Assembly (NCBI GenBank): GCA_000438155.1
Contig: FR902961.1
Location: 1-29,849 of the forward strand
Reading direction: 5' to 3'
Length of the DNA: 29,849 bases
Source: Firmicutes bacterium CAG:95
GTDB lineage: Bacteria; Bacillota; Clostridia; Lachnospirales; Lachnospiraceae
Made by a program: the position numbers and the translations under genes. Under the pieces are notes generated by a model. That model searched no databases, had not been told where the DNA came from, and worked only from the letters and a program-made list of their open reading frames with translations. Shown piece after piece: positions 1 to 6,820 of the stretch (positions within the stretch are counted from its first letter, which is position 1; the number at the start of each line of letters is the position of its first letter).

Positions 1-4
1 TGGA

Positions 5-1489
5 ATGAATCAGAGAATGAAGGAGAAGAATTTGAAGGTGAAGAATAATCGTGCACCGAAGAAGAAATCCCAGAAAAAAAAGAATCCGGAGATTATGGCA
101 GTAACCTGGTTTTTTACGTTATTACTGCTTTCCATGTCCGGCTATATTATTTATTATTCCGCAACCCATAAGCAGGAACTGATTAATAACAGCTATAATG
201 GACGTCAGCAGATGCTTCTTGCCCAGAACCGCCGGGGAAGCATTTATTCCGGAGATGGTCAGATTCTGGCCCGGACCGTCGAAGGAGAAGATGGAAAAGA
301 AGTACGCGAATATCCATACGGGAATCTGTTTTCCCATGTGGTCGGCTATGCGGTTAATGGTAAAATGGGACTGGAATCCCAGTGCAATTATTATCTGATT
401 AATTCGAATGCCCCTCTTTCCCAAAAGGCATCCTTAGAAGCAAAGGGTGAAAAATATCCGGGTGATAATGTCTATACGACACTGGATACGAACCTGCAGC
501 AGGTTGCTTCCACGGCACTTGGCGTTTACCGGGGAGCCATTCTGGTGACTGAACCACAGACCGGAAGAATTCTTGCAATGATATCTCATCCGGATTTTGA
601 CCCGTCTACGGTAGCTCAGGAATGGGACAATTACTTACAGGATACCGATAGTGGCATTCTTCTTAACCGTGTAACGCAAGGGTTATACCCGCCGGGATCT
701 ACCTTTAAAATCATTACATCCTTAGAATATATCAGGGAGCATCCGGACACCTATCAGAATTACCGGTATCAGTGTGTCGGTTCCATCAAATGGGGCGAGG
801 ACCGGATTCAGTGTTATCATGGATCGGTACATGGTTCGGTGGATTTCACCAGATCCTTTGCCAAGTCCTGCAATACCTCTTATGCCAATATCGGACTTTC
901 TCTTGACCGGAAGGAGTTCGGCGACACCTTAAACCAGCTTCTCTTTAACCAGAAGCTTCCGGTTATCTTCCAGCATTCGGTAAGTAATCTGGTTGTGGAT
1001 GAGAATACATCAGATGCAGATATGATGCAGATTTCAATCGGACAGGGAGCTGCCGGAATCACACCGCTGCAGTTAAATATGATTACCTGTGCGATTGCCA
1101 ATAACGGCAGGCTTATGAAGCCTTATCTGGTAGACTCCGTAAAAAACAGTGCCGGCTCCATCACCAGAGAATTTAAACCATCTGCTTACGGAGACCTGAT
1201 GACAGAAACAGAAGCAGCTGCCATGCAGGCTCTCATGGAGGCAGTTGTCACAGAGGGGACGGCATCGCGGTTAAAGGACTTATCCTATACGGCTGCCGGG
1301 AAAACAGGATCTGCGGAATACGGTACCGTGAAGGGGGAAAGCCATGCCTGGTTCACCGGGTATGCACCGGCAGAGAATCCACAGGTCTGCGTGACGATTA
1401 TTATCGAGGGAGCCGGAGCCGGAGGCGATTATGCCGTTCCGATTGCAAAGCGGATTTTTGATGCATACCTGACAGAGCCACAGTCCTGA
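5..1489 (+). CDS. Class B penicillin-binding protein (peptidoglycan transpeptidase)
   Basis: A membrane-anchored D,D-transpeptidase that cross-links peptidoglycan outside the cell. After a very basic cytoplasmic tail (residues 1-28) there is one membrane helix (about 32-51), a short non-catalytic segment, then the transpeptidase domain with all three active-site motifs: SxxK at 232-235 (STFK), SxN at 288-290 (SCN) and KTGS at 433-436. At 494 residues it is a compact PbpA/FtsI-like form with no PASTA repeats. The start lies only four bases into the window, so the ribosome site cannot be judged and a slightly more upstream start is possible; another ATG lies at residue 5. In relatives such a gene often follows an FtsW/RodA/SpoVE-type flippase, which would be outside the window. 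Whether it serves elongation, division or sporulation cannot be told from sequence. Confidence 0.9.
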   Translation: MNQRMKEKNLKVKNNRAPKKKSQKKKNPEIMAVTWFFTLLLLSMSGYIIYYSATHKQELINNSYNGRQQMLLAQNRRGSIYSGDGQILARTVEGEDGKEVREYPYGNLFSHVVGYAVNGKMGLESQCNYYLINSNAPLSQKASLEAKGEKYPGDNVYTTLDTNLQQVASTALGVYRGAILVTEPQTGRILAMISHPDFDPSTVAQEWDNYLQDTDSGILLNRVTQGLYPPGSTFKIITSLEYIREHPDTYQNYRYQCVGSIKWGEDRIQCYHGSVHGSVDFTRSFAKSCNTSYANIGLSLDRKEFGDTLNQLLFNQKLPVIFQHSVSNLVVDENTSDADMMQISIGQGAAGITPLQLNMITCAIANNGRLMKPYLVDSVKNSAGSITREFKPSAYGDLMTETEAAAMQALMEAVVTEGTASRLKDLSYTAAGKTGSAEYGTVKGESHAWFTGYAPAENPQVCVTIIIEGAGAGGDYAVPIAKRIFDAYLTEPQS

Positions 1490-1522
1490 GAAGCAGACAA
1501 AAGCAGAAGGAGCAATTTCTAT

Positions 1523-1849
1523 ATGAAATTTTATAAGTATCTCTATGTAGGAGAAACAGTTGAGCATGTAGGGATTTTGAAACAAAAACTGAAGATACAT
1601 GCAATGGTACGGGTTTACCTGGTTACACTTGCCTGTGGAGACGATCAGCTGGAAATCTATTCTTCCATGCTGCTAAAGCAGAAATATTTCAGAAAACATG
1701 CACCGATTATTATCGGAATTGCTTCGAACTATGAGGAAGCTGTTGCAATTGTGCAGAAGATTGTGGAAGAAAGCCTTGAAAGAACCGGAACATGTGACCT
1801 CAAGGAATATTTGAAGCTCAAGGTAAAAGATCAGAAGAAAGGTTCGTAA
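1523..1849 (+). CDS. Conserved hypothetical protein, 108 aa
   Basis: I do not recognise this family. The product is a soluble-looking 108-residue protein with a hydrophobic beta-rich first half and a basic, lysine-rich C-terminus; no signal peptide, membrane helix or metal motif is visible. A good ribosome site (AGAAGGAG) lies about 8 bases before the ATG, and the gene sits 33 bases after the penicillin-binding protein and 3 bases before the DUF2953 gene, so it is very probably co-transcribed and real. The phrase IIGIASNYEEAVAIVQKIV suggests a regular alpha/beta fold. Function unknown; by context it may relate to the envelope or sporulation, which is inference only. Confidence 0.75.
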   Translation: MKFYKYLYVGETVEHVGILKQKLKIHAMVRVYLVTLACGDDQLEIYSSMLLKQKYFRKHAPIIIGIASNYEEAVAIVQKIVEESLERTGTCDLKEYLKLKVKDQKKGS

Positions 1850-1852
1850 TGC

Positions 1853-2902
1853 ATGGGAATGGTAATTTTGACCATACTGAAAATCATAGGAATTATATTG
1901 CTTGTTGCTTTGGGGCTGATTCTGTTCCTTCTGCTGCTGGTGCTTTTTGTACCAATCCGTTACCGGATTGATGCTTCAAAGGATGCAGAGGGCGAACAAC
2001 AGATTCATGCACTGATTAAGGTGACGTGGCTCCTTCATCTTTTGAATATCCGGTTTCTTTATCCGGAGGAAGCGTACTTACGTGTGAGAATTGCCTGCTT
2101 TACCCTGTTCCGGTCAGACCAGCCCACGAAGGAGGCGGCTTCTTCTAAGAAAAATGCAGCGGCTGAGAAGAAAAAAGAAAGTGAGGCAAAGACTGTAAAA
2201 ACCTCAAAAGCTTCCAGAGAAGCCGAAGATACTTTACTTGCCACAGAAGATGTGGAAGGTTCAGGAGAACAACCTCAAACCATGGACGAAGATGGCTGGA
2301 GCCCTATTGACAACACACAAATAAAGCCAGATGAAAAAACGGAAGCTAAGCTAAAAGATGCTCCGAAAAATCAGACAGAGAATGCAACACATACCGAAAC
2401 AGATTCTGAGGAGTCAACCTCAAAGTGGGAACTGCTGCGAGAGAAAATCCTCTGGTGCATCCGGAAAATCTGGAAGCTGCTTAAAAATATCCGGTACACA
2501 ATTCAGTCAATCTATGATAAGATAAGGAATATTATTCATCATATCCGATATTACTATAGGGTGCTCCAGAGTGAGCTGTTTGACAGAACATGGGAGAAGT
2601 ACTCAAAGGAAGTATTATGTCTTTTAAAGCGCATTGCCCCACGGAAGATCAAAGGATACCTGCATATTGGAATGGAGGATCCGGCAGCAACCGGACAGAT
2701 CCTTGGCTATTACGGAATGCTGTATCCTTTGATTGGAGAACACATAGATGTGGTTCCGGATTTTGATCATGTGATTCTGGAAGGAACACTTAAGATCCGG
2801 GGGAATATCACATTATTTCAGGCTGTAAGAATAGCATGTACCATTTATTTTGATAAAGATTTACAAAAACTCATCAGGCTGTTGAAAAGGGAGGTAGCAT
2901 AA
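1853..2902 (+). CDS. DUF2953 membrane-anchored protein (YtfI-like)
   Basis: An N-terminal membrane helix (about residues 4-34) is followed by an RYRI segment, a long charged low-complexity stretch rich in Lys, Glu, Ala, Thr and Ser (about 95-190), then a folded C-terminal region (about 195-349) with the pattern of DUF2953 proteins (segments such as GYLHIGMEDPAATGQILGYY). In Bacillus the DUF2953 protein YtfI is encoded next to ytfJ/gerW, and the same pair is seen here: the stop codon overlaps the gerW start by one base (TAATG), implying translational coupling. The start at 1853 has an AAAGG element about 10 bases upstream; the next ATG (1859) is too far from it. Molecular role unknown; it probably assists GerW or a spore envelope process (inference). 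Confidence 0.8.
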   Translation: MGMVILTILKIIGIILLVALGLILFLLLLVLFVPIRYRIDASKDAEGEQQIHALIKVTWLLHLLNIRFLYPEEAYLRVRIACFTLFRSDQPTKEAASSKKNAAAEKKKESEAKTVKTSKASREAEDTLLATEDVEGSGEQPQTMDEDGWSPIDNTQIKPDEKTEAKLKDAPKNQTENATHTETDSEESTSKWELLREKILWCIRKIWKLLKNIRYTIQSIYDKIRNIIHHIRYYYRVLQSELFDRTWEKYSKEVLCLLKRIAPRKIKGYLHIGMEDPAATGQILGYYGMLYPLIGEHIDVVPDFDHVILEGTLKIRGNITLFQAVRIACTIYFDKDLQKLIRLLKREVA

Positions 2903-3300
2903 TGGCTGATAATAATTTTGCAGGAGTGATTGAATCCCTCATGAAGGGAATGAATACGGTGTTGTCTACGAAAACGGTAGTCGGAGAAGCAACACAGATT
3001 GGAGATACCATCATTCTGCCACTTGTGGATGTTTCCTTTGGCGTTGGCGCAGGTGCCTCTGCAGGAGATAAGAAGAACGGAGGTGGCGGCGGATTCAGCG
3101 GCAAGATGACGCCGAGCGCGGTACTTGTTATTAAGAATGGTTCCACGAAGCTTGTCAATATCAAGAATCAGGATACCATGACGAAGGTACTTGATATGAT
3201 TCCGGATATCGTAGACAAGTTCACTGCTCCGAAGGAAGAGATGATTGATGATGATGCAGCCGTAGAAGCGGCTTTTCCGGATGAGAAAAAGGAAGCATAG
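2902..3300 (+). CDS. ytfJ: GerW/YtfJ family sporulation protein
   Basis: A 132-residue member of the GerW (YtfJ) family, found in spore formers and, in Bacillus, needed for normal spore germination. Family hallmarks are visible: the N-terminal segment with VVGEATQIGDTIILPLVDVS (residues 26-45), a glycine-rich loop (about 49-67) and the following SAVLVIKNG strand, then an acidic C-terminal tail. GGGAGG is placed well ahead of the ATG, which overlaps the stop of the DUF2953 gene. The pairing with the DUF2953 gene matches the Bacillus ytfI-ytfJ order. It is a good marker that the organism sporulates. Confidence 0.92.
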   Translation: MADNNFAGVIESLMKGMNTVLSTKTVVGEATQIGDTIILPLVDVSFGVGAGASAGDKKNGGGGGFSGKMTPSAVLVIKNGSTKLVNIKNQDTMTKVLDMIPDIVDKFTAPKEEMIDDDAAVEAAFPDEKKEA

Positions 3301-3370
3301 TGGTTTCCTTCTGCATGGAAACAGACCGTGCTGCATAAAATAAGATAAGAATCCAATTACGAGGATGATC

Positions 3371-3514
3371 TTGAAAAAACTAATTGGCTTTATTGCATTC
3401 TGGATTGCGGTCGGGATGGTTCTGATGCTGCTTTTGACGCATCATTATCTGATTGCATTGATTATTATCGGATTATTACTGTTAATCGGATACAATTGTT
3501 ATTATTGTGGATAA
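3371..3514 (+). CDS. Small membrane protein, 47 aa, TTG start
   Basis: A short reading frame with 47 residues that is almost entirely hydrophobic: a helix from about residue 4 to 22, a THHY turn, then a second helix to about residue 41, and a Cys/Tyr-rich end (YNCYYCG). GAGG at 3361-3364 touches the ATG at 3365, which is too close to serve it, but it is 6 bases before the in-frame TTG at 3371, giving a protein beginning MKKLIGFIAFW. I therefore choose TTG. It lies between gerW and the J-domain-like gene with tight spacing. No family recognised with confidence; a role at the membrane is likely. It is easily missed by gene callers with a length cut-off. Confidence 0.6.
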   Translation: MKKLIGFIAFWIAVGMVLMLLLTHHYLIALIIIGLLLLIGYNCYYCG

Positions 3515-3540
3515 CGGGGCTGTGCCCCGGAGGAGATACC

Positions 3541-4119
3541 ATGGATGGTGAGCGGAAGGGGAAACTGGTCGACTGTCGCGATGATTTTGAGAGAATTCTG
3601 GTGACAGGAGATACGGAAGAATTAAATGAACTGAAAGGATGGCTGTTCCGTGAGAATATCCGTCTGGAAATGGAACGCAGCGAATTTCTTCATACACAGG
3701 AGAAGTTTATTGAAGAGCGTACCCGGTTCCGGGATGAAATGCTGGAAGTAAACCGGAAACTGGTCGTTGAACGGAAACGTCTGAAGCAGGACGAGCAGTT
3801 CTTTGACAAGAAAATGGAAATTTTAAAGAATGGTTTTGTCCAGCTTGATGCAGAGCGGAAAGCATTTGAAAAAGAAAAGCTGCAGTTTCATTCTGAACAG
3901 AAGGTACATGAGCGGGATCTTCACAGAGAACGGAACGACCAGATGGCAGAAATGCTTTTTCAGGGCGTGAACAGTCAGCTTGCATTAAAGAAACGTTACC
4001 GGGATCTGTTAAAGATGTTTCATCCGGACAACGTGGCAGGAGATGCCGAAATGGTTCTTGTTATCAACCGGATTTATGAAGAACTAAAAAGAAGCTATGA
4101 ATTTGGCCGCTGGGCATAA
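3541..4119 (+). CDS. Coiled-coil protein with C-terminal J-domain-like HPD segment
   Basis: The product (192 aa) has a long charged helical region (about residues 35-140, rich in Glu, Arg, Lys with heptad character) and ends in a segment resembling the second and third helices of a DnaJ J-domain: KKRYRDLLKMFHPD at 150-163 with the HPD triad at 161-163, followed by an INRIYEELKRSYEFG helix. The usual first J-domain helix is not obvious, and there are no Gly/Phe or zinc-finger regions, so this is not DnaJ itself. The ATG at 3541 has GGAGGAG 5-6 bases upstream and is preferred to the upstream TTG at 3496 that overlaps the small membrane gene. Last gene of the run from the penicillin-binding protein. 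It may recruit DnaK to a partner held by the coiled coil (inference). Confidence 0.75.
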   Translation: MDGERKGKLVDCRDDFERILVTGDTEELNELKGWLFRENIRLEMERSEFLHTQEKFIEERTRFRDEMLEVNRKLVVERKRLKQDEQFFDKKMEILKNGFVQLDAERKAFEKEKLQFHSEQKVHERDLHRERNDQMAEMLFQGVNSQLALKKRYRDLLKMFHPDNVAGDAEMVLVINRIYEELKRSYEFGRWA

Positions 4120-4194
4120 AAATAAAAATCAAAACGGACAGATTAAGAACTTAATGTGAGAAACAATTAACAACAGAAGACGAAAGAGGAAAAG

Positions 4195-4221
4195 AAAAGG
4201 GCAAGCGAAAAACGCTTGCCC
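4195..4221 (-). terminator. Rho-independent terminator of rpmB
   Basis: A perfect 9-bp stem (GGGCAAGCG with CGCTTGCCC, 4199-4207 and 4213-4221) encloses a 5-base loop. Read on the minus strand it is followed by TTTTCTTTTCC, the expected U-rich tail, and it lies 33 bases past the rpmB stop. On the plus strand no T-run follows, so it should not end the J-domain operon efficiently. Confidence 0.85.
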
Positions 4222-4254
4222 AAGTCATTTGCCTTCATTTAGTAAAATCAATAT

Positions 4255-4440
4255 TTAAGCTCTTTCAACAGCTCCGGACTTCAGACAGTTTGTGCAAACA
4301 TGCATTCTTTTGGAAGCTCCGTTTACTTTACATTTAACATTTTTGATGTTAGAATTCCAGATTCTGTTAGATCTTCTATGAGAATGGCTGACGTTATTTC
4401 CAAAATGTACGCCCTTACCACAAATATCACATTTAGCCAT
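4255..4440 (-). CDS. rpmB: 50S ribosomal protein L28
   Basis: Ribosomal large-subunit protein bL28, 61 residues. It begins MAKCDICGKG and carries four cysteines in a zinc-ribbon arrangement (C4, C7, C49, C52), with the basic SHSHRRSNRIWN segment typical of the family. An AGGAGGTG ribosome site lies 5 bases before the ATG at 4440; an upstream in-frame ATG would overlap this ribosome site and is rejected. The gene stands alone on the minus strand with its own promoter and terminator, divergent from yloU, the same arrangement as in Bacillus subtilis. Confidence 0.97.
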   Translation of the reverse strand: MAKCDICGKGVHFGNNVSHSHRRSNRIWNSNIKNVKCKVNGASKRMHVCTNCLKSGAVERA

Positions 4441-4482
4441 CGTAGCACCTCCTAACAATTTAAATATAACCGCAACAGTTGT

Positions 4483-4511
4483 ATAATAGCAGATATCCTT
4501 ATAGAATGCAA
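4483..4511 (-). promoter_or_regulatory. Probable sigma-A promoter of rpmB
   Basis: On the minus strand a TTGCAT -35 box (4506-4511), a 17-base spacer and a TATTAT -10 box (4483-4488) place the start of transcription near 4475, giving a leader of roughly 35 bases before the rpmB ATG. The A/T-rich surroundings fit. Confidence 0.6.
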
Positions 4512-4573
4512 GTGGAATTTTTACATGTTTTTGAAAATTGTGATATTTTTAAAAAAATGAGTTTCATTTTTTG

Positions 4574-4602
4574 TTGACAGAGGTTATAATACCTAATATA
4601 TG
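4574..4602 (+). promoter_or_regulatory. Probable promoter of yloU-yloV
   Basis: A perfect TTGACA (4574-4579) is followed after 17 bases by TATATG (4597-4602). A perfect TATAAT also lies at 4585-4590 but only 5 bases from TTGACA, so it would need a poor -35 near 4562. Which -10 is used cannot be decided by eye; a + strand promoter in this A/T-rich stretch ahead of yloU is likely. Confidence 0.5.
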
Positions 4603-4625
4603 TTTAAAAAGAAGGAGGGCTACTT

Positions 4626-5012
4626 ATGAAATCTTCTACAACGAAGTATTCGAATAAAATGACTTCAATTAATACCAGCATGGGAAATATTTCCATTGAC
4701 AATGAAGCAATTGCACAGTATGCAGGCAGCGTTGCAATGGAATGCTTTGGTGTTGTCGGTATGGCAGGAATCAACATGAGGGATGGTCTTGTGAAGCTTC
4801 TTAAACTGGACAGCATGACCAGGGGAATCAATGTTATGGTCCGTAACAATAAGCTGGTGATTAACTTTCATATTATTGTCGCTTATGGTGTAAGTATCCT
4901 TGCTGTATCGAATAATCTGATCAGCAATGTGAAATATAAGGTAGAGGAATTTACCGGAATCGAAATTGAGAAAATAAACATCTTTGTCGAAGGTGTAAAA
5001 GTGATTGATTAG
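4626..5012 (+). CDS. yloU: Asp23/Gls24 family envelope stress protein YloU
   Basis: A 128-residue Asp23-family (DUF322) protein. The typical pattern is visible: GNISIDNEAIAQYAGSVA (residues 19-36), then a GVVGMAG motif near 44-50 and a central beta-rich region (INVMVRNNKLVINFHIIVAYG, split over 72-93), ending in a VEGVKVID strand. Such proteins are linked to cell-envelope homeostasis in Gram-positives and lie directly before the DAK-domain gene in Bacillus and clostridia. GAAGGAGG precedes the ATG by 7 bases. The stop codon overlaps the ribosome site of yloV, so the two are translated together. Confidence 0.92.
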   Translation: MKSSTTKYSNKMTSINTSMGNISIDNEAIAQYAGSVAMECFGVVGMAGINMRDGLVKLLKLDSMTRGINVMVRNNKLVINFHIIVAYGVSILAVSNNLISNVKYKVEEFTGIEIEKINIFVEGVKVID

Positions 5013-5026
5013 GAGGAAGCTTTACA

Positions 5027-6688
5027 GTGAATAGCAATAAGATCAATGCTAAGATGCTTGCAAAGATGTTCTTAGCCGGTGCGAAAAATCTTGAAGTTAA
5101 GAAAGAATGGATTAATGAACTGAATGTATTTCCGGTTCCTGATGGTGATACCGGTACAAATATGACGTTGACCATCATGTCCGCAGCCAAGGAAGTGGTA
5201 AACCTCCAGGATGAAGATATGATGACAATTTGTAAAGCAATTTCTTCCGGTTCCCTGCGGGGTGCCAGAGGAAACTCCGGTGTTATTCTTTCCCAGTTAT
5301 TCCGTGGATTCACGAAGACTATCCGTGAATATGAAGAAATCGATATCCCGACACTGGCAACTGCAACCGAGAAGGCCGTGGAATCTGCTTACAAGGCAGT
5401 TATGAAACCCAAGGAGGGAACCATTCTTACCGTAGCGAAGGGAATGGCAGATAAAGCAAGAGAATTGGCTGAAGAAGGCTGTGACGATATGGAGCTTTAT
5501 TTCCGTCAGATCATCGAGTACGGAGATGAAGTATTGGCAAAGACTCCCGATATGCTTCCTGTTTTAAAGCAGGCAGGCGTGGTAGACTCCGGCGGTCAGG
5601 GGCTGATGCAGGTTATGAAGGGGGCATTTGATGCATTCCTTGGCAAGGAGGTTGACTTTACCTTAGAAGCTTCGAAGGAGAGCTCGGCTAAAGGGGGACC
5701 TGCTTCTTCCGTAGATCAGGAGATTAAATACGGTTACTGTACCGAATTTATCATCTTATTAAATAAGACCTTTAACATCAAGAATGAAATTGATTTCAAG
5801 GAATATCTGGAATCCATTGGCGATTCCATTGTGGTTGTTGCTGACGGGGATGTGGTTAAGGTACATGTACATACCAATGATCCCGGACTTGCCATCCAGA
5901 GAGCTTTGAAGTATGGTGCATTATCCAACATGAAAATTGATAACATGCGTCTGGAACATCAGGAGAAGGTCATTAAAGAACAGCAGATGAAAGAACAGGA
6001 GCAGAAGAAGGGACCGGAAATGCCTCACAAGGAGGTTGGTTTTATTGCTGTATCCGTAGGTGAAGGCATGAGCGAAATCTTCAGGGGACTTGGTGCAGAC
6101 TACATCATCGAGGGTGGTCAGACCATGAATCCGAGTACTGAAGATATGCTGAATGCGATTGACAGGGTGAATGCGGATACCATCTTTATTCTTCCAAACA
6201 ACAAGAACATTATTCTTGCTGCCAACCAGGCAAAGACCATGGTAGAAGATAAGAAGATCATTGTTATCCCGACAAAGACTGTTCCACAGGGAATTACTGC
6301 AATCATTAATTATGTACCGGATATGGATCCGGAGGACAATGCAGCAACCATGGAATGTGAAATCAAGAATGTTTTGACCGGTCAGGTTACCTATGCTGTT
6401 CGTGATACCATGATTGACGATAAGGAAATCAAACAGGGTGACTACATGGGCATCGGTGATTCCGGCATTCTTTCTGTAGGACGCGACATGGAAGAGGTTA
6501 CCTTTAACATGATTAAGGCCATGATGCATGATGATCTGGAATTGATCAGCATTTACTATGGCTCGGATGTAAGTGAAGAAGCTGCCGAGGCAATTAAGGC
6601 GAAGGTAGAAGAAACTTATCCGGACTGTGATGTGGAATTACAGATGGGCGGACAGCCGATTTATTATTATGTGATTTCCATGGAATAA
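5027..6688 (+). CDS. yloV: DAK/DegV-fusion protein YloV (FakA-type fatty acid kinase subunit)
   Basis: ATP-binding subunit of a fatty-acid kinase: in Staphylococcus FakA phosphorylates fatty acids held by a DegV-family FakB partner to give acyl-phosphate for phospholipid synthesis. The N-terminal DhaL/DAK2 domain (about 1-205) shows the nucleotide/metal motif DGDTGTNM (39-46) and the GARGNSGVILSQ loop; a middle region follows (about 225-315), then a linker rich in Lys/Glu/Gln and a C-terminal DegV-like region (about 330-553). Length (553 aa) is normal for the family. Start is GTG at 5027, with AGGAGG (5011-5016) about 10 bases upstream, overlapping the yloU stop. A possible FakB partner (DegV gene) is encoded 2.2 kb downstream, after recG. 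Confidence 0.93.
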   Translation: MNSNKINAKMLAKMFLAGAKNLEVKKEWINELNVFPVPDGDTGTNMTLTIMSAAKEVVNLQDEDMMTICKAISSGSLRGARGNSGVILSQLFRGFTKTIREYEEIDIPTLATATEKAVESAYKAVMKPKEGTILTVAKGMADKARELAEEGCDDMELYFRQIIEYGDEVLAKTPDMLPVLKQAGVVDSGGQGLMQVMKGAFDAFLGKEVDFTLEASKESSAKGGPASSVDQEIKYGYCTEFIILLNKTFNIKNEIDFKEYLESIGDSIVVVADGDVVKVHVHTNDPGLAIQRALKYGALSNMKIDNMRLEHQEKVIKEQQMKEQEQKKGPEMPHKEVGFIAVSVGEGMSEIFRGLGADYIIEGGQTMNPSTEDMLNAIDRVNADTIFILPNNKNIILAANQAKTMVEDKKIIVIPTKTVPQGITAIINYVPDMDPEDNAATMECEIKNVLTGQVTYAVRDTMIDDKEIKQGDYMGIGDSGILSVGRDMEEVTFNMIKAMMHDDLELISIYYGSDVSEEAAEAIKAKVEETYPDCDVELQMGGQPIYYYVISME

Positions 6689-6738
6689 ATATCGGAACTG
6701 AACTGTTACAAAGTGAATGCAGCAATCAAATATATTGC

Positions 6739-6764
6739 AAAAGGACGGTTAAACCGTCCTTTTT
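6739..6764 (+). terminator. Rho-independent terminator after yloV
   Basis: The core stem is GGACGG with CCGTCC (6743-6748 and 6754-6759), extended by flanking A/T pairs, and is followed by five T residues (6760-6764). It lies about 50 bases past the yloV stop and separates yloU-yloV from recG. Because of the flanking A-run it could also act on minus-strand transcripts. Confidence 0.85.
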
Positions 6765-6820
6765 GCATATGGTAAGAAGTAGAAACAAAAGCTACATATA
6801 GTGGCTGTAAGGGGTGAAAA

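Noticed and set aside
3301..3330. Hairpin GTTTCC/GGAAAC after gerW as a terminator
   Set aside because: Only 6 bp with an 8-base loop and no following T-run; the next genes appear co-transcribed.
5921..6529. A 202-codon minus-strand frame inside yloV
   Set aside because: Complement of conserved yloV codons, His/Asn-rich composition, no ribosome site; a shadow frame.
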